From assembly GCA_013368325.1 (NCBI GenBank), contig JAACJK010000206.1, positions 1 to 27,764 of the forward strand: a stretch of DNA of 27,764 nucleotides, written 5' to 3'. The stretch is from Ephemerocybe angulata. Taxonomy: Eukaryota > Basidiomycota > Agaricomycetes > Agaricales > Psathyrellaceae. A program made the position numbers and the translations under genes. The notes below the pieces were generated by a model. The model was not told the DNA's origin, did no database searches, and was given only the letters and a program-made list of their open reading frames with translations. Below are positions 8,400-17,969 of this stretch, piece after piece. Position 1 is the first letter of the stretch, and the number at the start of each line of letters is the position of its first letter.

Positions 8400-11300
8400 C
8401 TACTCTTCGTAAAGTGAACCCTCTGATTCTGACTCTCCTGTACCCTCCGAAGTGCTCGAATCCGAACCCGAATCCGTATCTTCCTCCAGTTCATCCATGT
8501 CAAGAGCGACATCCCGCATGCCCTCTAGACGTAAAGTATCCTCATCCCTCTTCCCTTCGATATCTTTCATTACCTCCTCCAGCTCGCTTTCCTCGGGACC
8601 GTCATCCAGTTGCTGTTCTTCGAAATCCTTCCGGATTTGTTCACGTTCGGCTTCAATCATATCTTCGGTCGTGTCGACGTGATCCTGCAGCTCAGGGATA
8701 TCGCGAACAATTTCTGCGAGTGATGAGGCAATGTCCGGGTGAGCTGAGTTCGGTGATGATAGCGACGGCGGAGTGGTGGTGGGAGAGAGCGTGGGCGTAG
8801 CAGCAGATTCCAATCCTGGTGTCGCGACATCTGTGGGAACACCGGGCAACATTACGGGAGCCATCTTCCGGCGCTGCTGGAGCCGTCGAAACGCGAGATT
8901 GTATTCGGTCAAGGGGGATTTCGCCGATTCCAGCTGGTTCTTCCCCACGTCGATGACATCTGGGACCGGGGGTCATCTGAATCAGTGACACGCCCGTGCA
9001 CGACTTGGTAGACCCGGTGCTCCTTCAAGCTGTCCATCAGACTGTGAATATCCTCCAGGAGACGAGCTCGTGCATGCTTCGTCCCAACATCGGCACCCAG
9101 AGTATCGTGCATATGGTTTTGTAGGTGCCGGAGAGCTTCAACGGTTGGCATGATGGTAAAAAACCACTCCCAGGATGCGTTCGACCCACGGGCTTTGTAT
9201 TTGACCTTGGGAAGTCAATCAGGAGAGTGCAATGATGTTATGAGAATGCCGACATACCTTTCCCAAGAGATTCATGTGTTCTTGTGCTAAGTCACACTCG
9301 ACACCGCCCTCTGGTAGCCCTGAGGGGTTCAAGACGAGATTATTGAGGGCTATACGGCTGATGGTTATTTGTGAGTTATGGGCACTGGTAATTCTCTCAA
9401 AGATTAGACGTACCGTATGCCTGCTGGCCAAATGTGGGCAATGTGGTGAACGAAATGAAGCATCTCGTACGCATACTTCAGTCGACCTGTTCCGCGAAAG
9501 CTCAAGGCGAGAGTCTTCAGAACCAGAATGATACGACCGGGGTCATTGGACTTGACGGAGTCGGTGAGCTCCCTAGATATAAGCGCATCTCGAATAAACA
9601 AAATCCCGTTCTCGAACACCATGTCACCCTTGGTCGCTGTCTTCGTCTGCTCTCCTGTCTCTGGGTCAGTCATGGACACATGCCGATCCCACCGCAGCTG
9701 TTCGACAACTTCGCTCCGACCGTAATAGGAGTATATGTCCTGCGAATGCCGAACAAGGTCATCCCAAGTCCCGAATTTCTCCAAGTATTCTTCGAGGGAC
9801 TCAGAACCCGACACAAGGAGAAGGCAGTGGAGAATACGTGCGTATAGTGACACAAATACGAGATCCCTGCAAACGCGAAACGGTGGAAGCGATGTGAGGG
9901 TGATAGGGAGACGGTCGAGGCGAGTGTTGTGGAACGAAAGCGATCCGGGATTCGAAGTGCCAGCGTTTGGTTTCCCCCAATGAGTCAGCAAGAGCCCGTG
10001 GATGTCGGCGATTTTTGTATGGAAAAGTCCGAGTATATGGACGGCCCAGAAGTATCCCTCCTGGCCTTCTTCGTGTCCTGCACGTAAGATTTCGATGGCA
10101 CGTTGTCGCGCAATCGAGAGTTGGTCACCAGCAAGAAACTGGACAACGGGAGGATTGTCGTTCAGGCGGAGCTCGTCCCGGATTGCTTCGACCACCTCGA
10201 TATTTCCCGTTGTGGACGACTCGTCGATATGCCATGCGGGCAGTGGGTAAAGCTTTGTTTTGCTCGGCTTGAGCTTCAGCTCCGACTGCGGCTGGAAATC
10301 TTTCATGTCCCCCTTGAATCGCTCGAACCCTTCCCCACCATATTCCACGATAATGCGTAAGACGGTTGCCACAAGGTATTTCTGAAAATCCTCCTCCTCC
10401 TTTCCACTAAGAAGGATGTCGTCCAGACTAAGCTCTGGTGCCTTCAGAAAAGCGTCCTGCATGGCTTTGATATCCAGGTCCTCAACGGTAGCTGGTCCAT
10501 TTAGTGTGAAGAGAGTGGCGCAGGTGCCGTTCTCCTGCGTGTCTGGAGATATATAGGTCAGTAGTAAATCTCATCATAGAGTTCCATTACGCACCATGCC
10601 GCCCAAGAATCTGCTCTGCGCTTGAAAAGTTCACATTGATGTTATCGTATACCACACCATATAGACCCGTTGCTGCGATATCCCGAGCCTCTTTGCGATT
10701 GGAGTCCGAGAGCTGAAGGAGAGTGCCCAGTCGTTGACCCTCCTCAGGGGCGTTGATGTCGCGGTGGATGTTAGCCGGTGGGGTAATAGGGGCATCAGCG
10801 ACAGGCGCCTCTACGCCAGGTGTCGGGGTGCTCGGTGCTGCCAGCACTTTCTTTCGTTTGCGGAAGCGGCGCAGGCGTGTTGATACTAATGAGCTATAGC
10901 TCTCGCAAAGCCCTAGCTTTGAAAGAACATTTATCAATTGGCGTAAGGCGCCCGAGGCATACAGGTAAAGACCCATGATGCGCTTGATGAGGTTGTTCGC
11001 TCGGCTGTACTCGCCCAAGCACATCAGTGCGACAATTGTTATAACCTATTGAGAAGCAGCATTAGTGCTGGCCAAACTCAGATTACAGAATACACTTACG
11101 ATACCAGTCTTTCGGCGACGTTCAGCACTGTGTGATGCCGCGTAACGAGATGTGGTGAATGCCGTGATAATGGCCATGGCTGTGGGCGCTAATTCAGACC
11201 TGAGCGCCTCGGTGTAGCCCTGCAGGTCGAACGACGTGACGAGATCATTGTTGATGACCCGCTGGGCTGTTTGGAGTAGCTTCTTCCGAGTTATACGCTT

Positions 11301-12134
11301 CGCTTCGCGGGCAGCCAAAGAACCCACGAATGCCGTTGCCCACTTTCGAATCTTCCCCCTCGCTACCTTACTCTTCTGCGTAGACCACCATCCGAGAATT
11401 TGTTCAATGGCACCAGGCGGTTGGAATAAACCGTACCAGCGCTTCTTTCCATCCGTCTTCGCCGGGTCGGACACGTACTTGAGAAGGTCGGCCAGACTGA
11501 CATCCTCTTCCTCCATCTCAGCAAGAATCGACGCGCACTTGCGATCCACCTCCGCACTGTCAGCCTCTTCCCGTTCCTCTCGAATCTGTGCCAGTGTTTG
11601 CCCCCGCTTCTTAAGACCCTTCTCTCGGCGGCGAGCTGCCTTCTGCTCCTTGCTACCTTTGCGGATGGGGCTGCTAATCTTGTTGTCGCCAAACTGCTCT
11701 CGCATGAGATCCTCGATAGACTGCTCAGCCGCCGGTGCTGATGCGAATATGCCAGATGACGCTGGACGAGGTAAGGCTTCTTCCGTTCCCGTGTCGTTGT
11801 GATGGTGGGCATTAGGTGCGTTCGGCGTGTTAGGTGGTTTCGGGGCGAGGGGAACAGCTGCTTGCAGTGGGCTGGACGGGGGGCTCGAAAGATCACCTGC
11901 GAGGCTCGAAGGTGGGAGGGATGAATGTCGAGCCTCAGCGAGTGCATCTTCATCGTCTTCATCTCTGTCTTCGTCTTCGTCTTCGTCAGTCCATTCTTCA
12001 TCTTCGTCCCCTTCCTCGGCATCAGGCCATTCTTCGTCTTCGTCCTCTTCCTCGTCAGTCCATTCTTCGTCTTCGTCGCCGATGTTAAGCGTGATAATCT
12101 CCAAGTCATTGCTGTCAACAGACGTGGAAGGCAT
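8400..12134 (-). CDS. DUF6589-family protein, candidate transposase, left copy
   Basis: Five exons (12134-11100, 11045-10595, 10542-9414, 9357-9258, 9205-8400) with GT-AG introns of 52-56 bp give 1173 aa if one base is restored in the G-run at 8968-8972, as in the right arm. The N-terminus is very acidic (repeated DEDEEWTDE units), followed by a basic helical region (KEQKAARRREKGLKKRG). The conserved core matches my memory of DUF6589: VVYDNINVNFSSAEQ, NGTCATLFTL, YPLPAWHIDESSTTGN, FLAGDQLSIARQRAIE, GLFHTKIADIHGLLLTHWG, GSLSFHNTRL, PPFRVCRDLVFVSLYARIL, YAYEMLHFVHHIAHIWP. The Asp in YDN, the Asp in GDQ and the Glu in YEMLH are candidate RNase H-fold metal ligands, which is inference. The C-terminus is acidic and Ser/Glu-rich. 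Its position inside a TIR element next to a helicase supports a transposition role, but no experiment is implied. Confidence 0.8.
11945..12085. repeat. Acidic-tract minisatellite in DUF6589 exon 1
   Basis: Imperfect tandem units encoding DEDEEW(T/P)D(E/A)E on the minus strand. The plus strand shows three spaced copies of CCATTCTTC(A/G)TCTTCGTC within runs of TCTTCGTC. The tract gives the N-terminal acidic domain of the candidate transposase. Both arms carry it with the same unit number, as far as I can read. Confidence 0.7.
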
Positions 12135-12286
12135 GGCAAAGGTATGTGGTATTGGAAAGGTGGGTTTGGCGAACTAGATTTATAGTGACGGAATATGTTT
12201 CGGGCGGTTTAAATTATGATCGGCTTTCTTCGATCGCTGTTTGCAAAATTGAGCCGGTCCTCTCTCTCCTCGAGTATCGACAGCCC
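12135..12286. promoter_or_regulatory. Bidirectional promoter of the transposon, left copy
   Basis: A 152-bp gap between the start codons of two divergent genes. On the minus strand CTATAAATC (12177-12185) lies about 45 bp before the DUF6589 ATG and looks like a TATA box. On the plus strand the AT-rich TTTAAATTATG (about 12208-12219) lies about 70 bp before the helicase ATG. So short a shared region suggests co-expression of the two proteins. Confidence 0.5.
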
Positions 12287-14807
12287 ATGGACAAGCGCAC
12301 TCTGCCCAAACAGAAGCACCTCGCAAAAACGAGGAAGGGATCCTGGAAGGCACTATCTGACTCCGACCTAGAAGATTTGAGTGCTTCTATTCAGAGAACA
12401 TTCAAATGGGAACACGAACCTCGTCAATTCCAGCTCGACGCAATCAAGGCTCAATTGCAACGAAAGGATGTGATCGTCCATGCAGGCACCGGCTTTGGAA
12501 AAACTGCCATTGCAGCAGGACCACACGCGTTGGAGGAGATGAAGGGGAAGGTTACGTTCCTAATTTCACCTCTGATTGCCCTGCAGGAGGAACAGGCGGC
12601 GACATTTGAGAGTGAATTCCATCTATCGGCCGTTGCAATCAACAGCACCCATGGAGGCCTGAATAAGAAGTTATTATCTGTCAGTATCTGAATTTGCTTT
12701 CGATGAAACAGTTTATTCACGTCTATACCAGGATATCCGGGAGGGCCGTTGGCAAATCGTAGTCATCTCCCCAGAGATGATGCTCTCCAAGGCCTTCTTA
12801 TCCCAGGTCATTCGTCACCGGGACATGCTTCAGCGGACACTTGCTGTCGTGGTCGACGAAGCGCATGTCGTTTCTCACTGGGGTTCTGGATTTCGCAAAC
12901 AATACGGTACACTCGGAATTCTTAAGGCACTCCTTCCTCGAGAGACGCCATTTGTTGCTTTGTCGGCGACACTACCACCGCGCGTACGGAACGACGTGGA
13001 GAAAAAGCTGCAGCTAAATCAAAAGACCCTGGTCAGCATTGATATGGGAAACGACCGAACCACCGTGTCGCTCATCGTGCGAGGGATGCAACATTCCATG
13101 AACACATATAACGACCTAGCCCTTGCAGTACCTGACGGTATCGAGACTCCAGACGAAATCCCGAAAGCGTTCATCTACGCAGACACGCTTGCGGTTGCGA
13201 CTCAGATCGAAACCTACCTGTACGAGGAACGATGTCCAAAGGACCTCTGGTACAAAGGCTTCATTCGGCCCTACAGTGCCGCTTTCTCATCTGCATATCG
13301 ACACGCAGTCATGGTCTTATTTCGGATGGGTATTGTACGCATACTAATCTGCACAGACGCCGCAGGAATGGTAAGTACCAGGGTCATTATTTGGAGAGGA
13401 TGGAACTCACCAACTCGTTGACAGGGATGTAATATACCGGACATCGACCTCGTCATTCAATGGAAACTCCCAGCATCTGTGTCATCCTTCGTACAGCGGG
13501 CGGGACGAGCCGCGAGGGGCCATGGGCGAACCGGACTTGCTGTGTTGTTGGTGGAAAAGAGTGTCTATGAGGGCGACGTCGTCACCTATGTTACACAAAG
13601 GCAGTCAGAACAGGTGCAGGAGAAGGGGAAAAGCAAGCCAAAGAAATCGTCGGTGCGTGAAGCCGCTTCGTATCCCAAGGGAGAGAAAGGCTATGCAGTG
13701 GCACGAGGCTCGTTGAGAGGGGGGTACGATAAAGCAAATGATACCACAAACGACCCTATCGACGTACCTCTGGATGAATCGGCCATAGACGAAGGCCTTT
13801 ATACCCTCGTCCAGACGGGCAAATGTCGCCGGGGCGTCCTCACGAAGGTATTTGGAAATAAGCCTGCTGGTGCGTTTAGCTATTCTGCGCTGCTGCACGA
13901 TGCTGACTAGTGAATAGAACCGACCGTACCTTGCTGCGACACATGCGACCCCTCCCTTCTCGATCGCGCCAGACCAGGTCCTCCAAAAATCGCGAAGCGA
14001 GCCGTTGCTGTCAAGCGTGGAATACCGAATTTGCTCGTGATGGAGCAGATTCGTGCATGGCGAGTCCGCATCCACGACAAAGCCTTCACTCGGTCCTTCT
14101 TCAGCCCAGCGGGGTTCATGAGCAATGATCTTGTTGAGCTGCTCGCTTCTGTGGGGCCTATCAATACGAAGGCGAAGTTACTGGCTGTTCTTGGAGGTCA
14201 ATGGGCGCGCTCATTCGCAACGTATGGGGACGCGTTGCTTACCGAGTTAAAGAGAATCAACATTCCCCCTATGAAGCCGAAGCCGAAGAAAAAGAAGGAC
14301 AACGCGAAGAGACCCCAAGCAGCGAGCGATACCGGCGAGGGGAACGATGATGGGAGAGGAAGAAAGAGAGCGAGGGTTGCGAGTTCAACGATTGCCACGC
14401 CAACAGCGCCCGCGATCGAAGCTGTCACCCCAGCTGTCAACCCGTCACCCGCACCTGTGCCTGTCACAAACTCACCTCTCCCTCAGACGCCTGCACGCTC
14501 AAGCAGTGCGTCGTCAAACCCCTACAGTGCCCTTCGATCTGTGGGAGCAACCGCCGCTGCGAGCTCAAGTCCAGCTCTGTACCCATACCCCGGATACCCG
14601 CAGGCATACCCTTCGACTCCCATTCAGATCCGCTACGGCAGCTTCACACACCCTTGGCCGTTAGAGCCACGTAATCCCCCTCAGCCGGGGTTGGTGGTAG
14701 CTTCGGTTTGGTGCGGGGAGGCGTACGGATACGCGTTGCGCTGGGTTCCTCCTCCACAAGCGCCGGGCGCTTCGCAAGTGCCGGCGCCAGGTCCCGCACG
14801 CACCTAA
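12287..14807 (+). CDS. RecQ-like superfamily 2 DNA helicase, left copy (intact)
   Basis: ATP-dependent DNA-unwinding enzyme of RecQ type. Four exons (12287-12679, 12732-13370, 13425-13869, 13918-14807) with introns of 48-54 bp give 788 aa without any frame break. Motifs: Walker A HAGTGFGKTAIAAG; ISPLIALQEEQ (motif Ia); VVVDEAHVVSHWG (DEAH box); ALSATLPP (motif III); VRILICTDAAGMGCNIPDID (motif V); FVQRAGRAARGHGRTGLAV (motif VI). After the helicase core comes a short Cys motif (PCCDTC) and a helical domain. A Lys-rich, nuclear-localisation-like stretch (KPKPKKKKDNAKR) follows, then a long Ala/Ser/Pro-rich tail that is probably disordered. The ATG at 12287 is chosen because upstream residues lack similarity and fall in the promoter. 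It is divergent from the DUF6589 gene inside the transposon, so it probably assists transposition or replication of the element. Confidence 0.88.
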
Positions 14808-14923
14808 GTCCGAAGGGGTCAAAAAAAAGTGCTCCAGGTGACATTCTAAATCGCATTTTTATGTAGTTCTAGTTACGAAAATCTAAAAATCCCGAGGGTG
14901 AATTTTGACAACTTTTGAACGAA
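14808..14923. other. Transposon subterminal region and helicase 3' end
   Basis: This 116-bp AT-rich stretch between the helicase stop and the inner terminal repeat holds an A8 run (about 14821-14828). It should carry the helicase transcript's 3' end. The same sequence faces it from the right arm, so transcripts that miss termination here would run through the spacer into antisense sequence. Confidence 0.5.
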
Positions 14924-14994
14924 ATTTCTCTAAGTCCGGGTCACAACCCTGTCACTCCCCCAAAAGCGCTTCGAGTGTACCAGTCCTTACCCTG
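14924..14994 (-). repeat. Inner terminal inverted repeat, left transposon
   Basis: On the minus strand it reads CAGGGTAAGGACTGGTACAC, then CTCGAAGCGCTTTTGGGGG, and ends GGACTTAGAGAAAT. It is the inverted partner of 8217-8286 and also mirrors the right-arm copy at 15093-15182. It marks the end of the left arm of the palindrome: symmetry is lost directly beyond 14994. Confidence 0.8.
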
Positions 14995-15092
14995 AGTTGC
15001 GTTGTTTGCACAACGTCTTCCTTATATAGTCAATAATTTGTATGATGCATGTCGTGTTTGTTGATGGGAATTAGGCAAACAAGAAGCAAACA
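14995..15092. other. Non-palindromic spacer at the axis of symmetry
   Basis: The 98 bp between the inner ends of the two transposon copies are AT-rich and do not pair with themselves as arms do. They hold only a small local hairpin (CGTTG-TTTGCA-CAACG near 15000). They are bounded by TTACCCTG on the left and CAGGGTAA on the right, which are the outward-facing ends of the two transposons. In an un-rearranged locus this would be the flanking host DNA next to the transposon, or filler DNA joined during the inversion. Confidence 0.8.
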
Positions 15093-15182
15093 CAGGGTAA
15101 GGTACTGGATGCGAGTCTAGGACTGGTACACTCGAAGCGCTTTTGGGGGAGTGACAGGGTTGTGACCCGGACTTAGAGAAAT
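15093..15182 (+). repeat. Inner terminal inverted repeat, right transposon, with 19-bp insertion
   Basis: Begins CAGGGTAAGG (15093-15102) like its left partner, then has an extra TACTGGATGCGAGTCTAGG (15103-15121) before resuming at ACTGGTACACTCG. The insert loosely resembles the adjoining terminal sequence (TACTGGAT-GCGAGTC beside ACTGGTACACTCG), as if a diverged duplication of the tip. It ends in GGACTTAGAGAAAT. Confidence 0.75.
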
Positions 15183-15298
15183 TTCGTTCAAAAGTTGTCA
15201 AAATTCACCCTCGGGATTTTTAGATTTTCGTAACTAGAACTACATAAAAATGCGATTTAGAATGTCACCTGGAGCACTTTTTTTTGACCCCTTCGGAC

Positions 15299-17817
15299 TT
15301 AGGTGCGTGCGGGACCTGGCGCCGGCACTTGCGAAGCGCCCGGCGCTTGTGGAGGAGGAACCCAGCGCAACGCGTATCCGTACGCCTCCCCGCACCAAAC
15401 CGAAGCTACCACCAACCCCGGCTGAGGGGATTACGTGGCTCTAACGGCCAAGGGTGTGTGAAGCTGCCGTAGCGGATCTGAATGGGAGTCGAAGGGTATG
15501 CCTGCGGGTATCCGGGGTATGGGTACAGAGCTGGACTTGAGCTCGCAGCGGCGGTTGCTCCCACAGATCGAAGGGCACTGTAGGGGTTTGACGACGCACT
15601 GCTTGAGCGTGCAGGCGTCTGAGGGAGAGGTGAGTTTGTGACAGGCACAGGTGCGGGTGACGGGTTGACAGCTGGGGTGACAGCTTCGATCGCGGGCGCT
15701 GTTGGCGTGGCAATCGTTGAACTCGCAACCCTCGCTCTCTTTCTTCCTCTCCCATCATCGTTCCCCTCGCCGGTATCGCTCGCTGCTTGGGGTCTCTTCG
15801 CGTTGTCCTTCTTTTTCTTCGGCTTCGGCTTCATAGGGGGAATGTTGATTCTCTTTAACTCGGTAAGCAACGCGTCCCCATACGTTGCGAATGAGCGCGC
15901 CCATTGACCTCCAAGAACAGCCAGTAACTTCGCCTTCGTATTGATAGGCCCCACAGAAGCGAGCAGCTCAACAAGATCATTGCTCATGAACCCCGCTGGG
16001 CTGAAGAAGGACCGAGTGAAGGCTTTGTCGTGGATGCGGACTCGCCATGCACGAATCTGCTCCATCACGAGCAAATTCGGTATTCCACGCTTGACAGCAA
16101 CGGCTCGCTTCGCGATTTTTGGAGGACCTGGTCTGGCGCGATCGAGAAGGGAGGGTCGCATGTGTCGCAGCAAGGTACGGTCGGTTCTATTCACTAGTCA
16201 GCATCGTGCAGCAGCGCAGAATAGCTAAACGCACCAGCAGGCTTATTTCCAAATACCTTCGTGAGGACGCCCCGGCGACATTTGCCCGTCTGGACGAGGG
16301 TATAAAGGCCTTCGTCTATGGCCGATTCATCCAGAGGTACGTCGATAGGGTCGTTTGTGGTATCATTTGCTTTATCGTACCCCCCTCTCAACGAGCCTCG
16401 TGCCACTGCATAGCCTTTCTCTCCCTTGGGATACGAAGCGGCTTCACGCACCGACGATTTCTTTGGCTTGCTTTTCCCCTTCTCCTGCACCTGTTCTGAC
16501 TGCCTTTGTGTAACATAGGTGACGACGTCGCCCTCATAGACACTCTTTTCCACCAACAACACAGCAAGTCCGGTTCGCCCATGGCCCCTCGCGGCTCGTC
16601 CCGCCCGCTGTACGAAGGATGACACAGATGCTGGGAGTTTCCATTGAATGACGAGGTCGATGTCCGGTATATTACATCCCTGTCAACGAGTTGGTGAGTT
16701 CCATCCTCTCCAAATAATGACCCTGGTACTTACCATTCCTGCGGCGTCTGTGCAGATTAGTATGCGTACAATACCCATCCGAAATAAGACCATGACTGCG
16801 TGTCGATATGCAGATGAGAAAGCGGCACTGTAGGGCCGAATGAAGCCTTTGTACCAGAGGTCCTTTGGACATCGTTCCTCGTACAGGTAGGTTTCGATCT
16901 GAGTCGCAACCGCAAGCGTGTCTGCGTAGATGAACGCTTTCGGGATTTCGTCTGGAGTCTCGATACCGTCAGGTACTGCAAGGGCTAGGTCGTTATATGT
17001 GTTCATGGAATGTTGCATCCCTCGCACGATGAGCGACACGGTGGTTCGGTCGTTTCCCATATCAATGCTGACCAGGGTCTTTTGATTTAGCTGCAGCTTT
17101 TTCTCCACGTCGTTCCGTACGCGCGGTGGTAGTGTCGCCGACAAAGCAACAAATGGCGTCTCTCGAGGAAGGAGTGCCTTAAGAATTCCGAGTGTACCGT
17201 ATTGTTTGCGAAATCCAGAACCCCAGTGAGAAACGACATGCGCTTCGTCGACCACGACAGCAAGTGTCCGCTGAAGCATGTCCCGGTGACGAATGACCTG
17301 GGATAAGAAGGCCTTGGAGAGCATCATCTCTGGGGAGATGACTACGATTTGCCAACGGCCCTCCCGGATATCCTGGTATAGACGTGAATAAACTGTTTCA
17401 TCGAAAGCAAATTCAGATACTGACAGATAATAACTTCTTATTCAGGCCTCCATGGGTGCTGTTGATTGCAACGGCCGATAGATGGAATTCACTCTCAAAT
17501 GTCGCCGCCTGTTCCTCCTGCAGGGCAATCAGAGGTGAAATTAGGAACGTAACCTTCCCCTTCATCTCCTCCAACGCGTGTGGTCCTGCTGCAATGGCAG
17601 TTTTTCCAAAGCCGGTGCCTGCATGGACGATCACATCCTTTCGTTGCAATTGAGCCTTGATTGCGTCGAGCTGGAATTGACGAGGTTCGTGTTCCCATTT
17701 GAATGTTCTCTGAATAGAAGCACTCAAATCTTCTAGGTCGGAGTCAGATAGTGCCTTCCAGGATCCCTTCCTCGTTTTTGCGAGGTGCTTCTGTTTGGGC
17801 AGAGTGCGCTTGTCCAT
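15299..17817 (-). pseudogene. RecQ-like helicase, right copy, two frameshifts
   Basis: Mirror of the intact helicase at 12287-14807, with start codon at 17817, the same introns (for example near 17373-17424 and 16680-16733) and the same helicase motifs. Two single-base losses disturb it: a C-run near 16154, just after the PCCDTC motif, and a C-run near 15427. After the second, the frame ends early at 15406 (NPLSRGWW) instead of at 15299. Both lie in homopolymers, so this may be base-calling error rather than true decay. The catalytic core upstream is unaffected. Confidence 0.7.
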
Positions 17818-17969
17818 GGGCTGTCGATACTCGAGGAGAGAGAGGACCGGCTCAATTTTGCAAACAGCGATCGAAGAAAGCCGATCATAATTTAAACCGC
17901 CCGAAACATATTCCGTCACTATAAATCTAGTTCGCCAAACCCACCTTTCCAATACCACATACCTTTGCC
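17818..17969. promoter_or_regulatory. Bidirectional promoter of the transposon, right copy
   Basis: Mirror of 12135-12286. It holds CTATAAATC about 45 bp before the DUF6589 ATG at 17970, and the AT-rich TTTAAA segment towards the helicase start at 17817. I saw no base difference from the left copy. Confidence 0.45.

Larger units (their letters stand above)
2342..14994. repeat. Left arm of giant inverted repeat
   Basis: This segment of about 12.65 kb is repeated as its reverse complement at 15093-27764. Paired coordinates sum to 30106 near the axis (14856 with 15250), about 30097 around the Dicer 3' end, and 30106 again at 3405 with 26701. The offset therefore wanders only through small indels. 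The arm holds most of the Dicer-like gene, COX7C and one complete transposon. Whether the left arm extends outward past 2342 cannot be told, because the matching right-arm sequence would lie beyond the window end. Confidence 0.97.
8217..14994. mobile_element. Two-gene DNA transposon (DUF6589 plus RecQ-like helicase), left copy
   Basis: An autonomous-looking DNA transposon of about 6.8 kb. It is bounded by inverted terminal repeats of about 70 bp (8217-8286 and 14924-14994) that share CTGGTACACTCGAAGC and GGACTTAGAGAAAT. Inside are two divergently transcribed, intron-bearing genes: a DUF6589 protein (minus) and a RecQ-like helicase (plus). The pairing of a helicase gene with a candidate RNase H-fold transposase recalls the AcademH lineage of Academ transposons; that assignment is inference. 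I could not find a clear target-site duplication. The outer boundary could also be drawn at 8227 and 14983, where perfect TIR identity begins. The helicase is intact here, and the DUF6589 gene has one apparent missing base near 8968-8972. Confidence 0.8.

Noticed and set aside
11827..12177. Long serine-rich plus-strand reading frame across the acidic tract
   Set aside because: It is the antisense shadow of the GAA/GAC repeat of DUF6589 exon 1; composition explains the open frame.
13910..14128. Separate small genes around the helicase 3' part (for example a frame beginning MNRTDRTLLRHM)
   Set aside because: These frames come from intron read-through and the C-run at 13949; splicing 13870-13917 joins the helicase exons in a single frame.
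8216..14994. Element as a Crypton, Helitron or KDZ transposon
   Set aside because: No tyrosine recombinase motif, no HUH nuclease motif and no recognisable KDZ transposase signature were seen; long TIRs and two divergent genes do not fit Cryptons or Helitrons.
14987..15100. A small MITE-like element bounded by TTACCCTG and CAGGGTAA
   Set aside because: The two ends are the outward tips of the terminal repeats of the flanking transposons; the 98 bp between them is simply the spacer.
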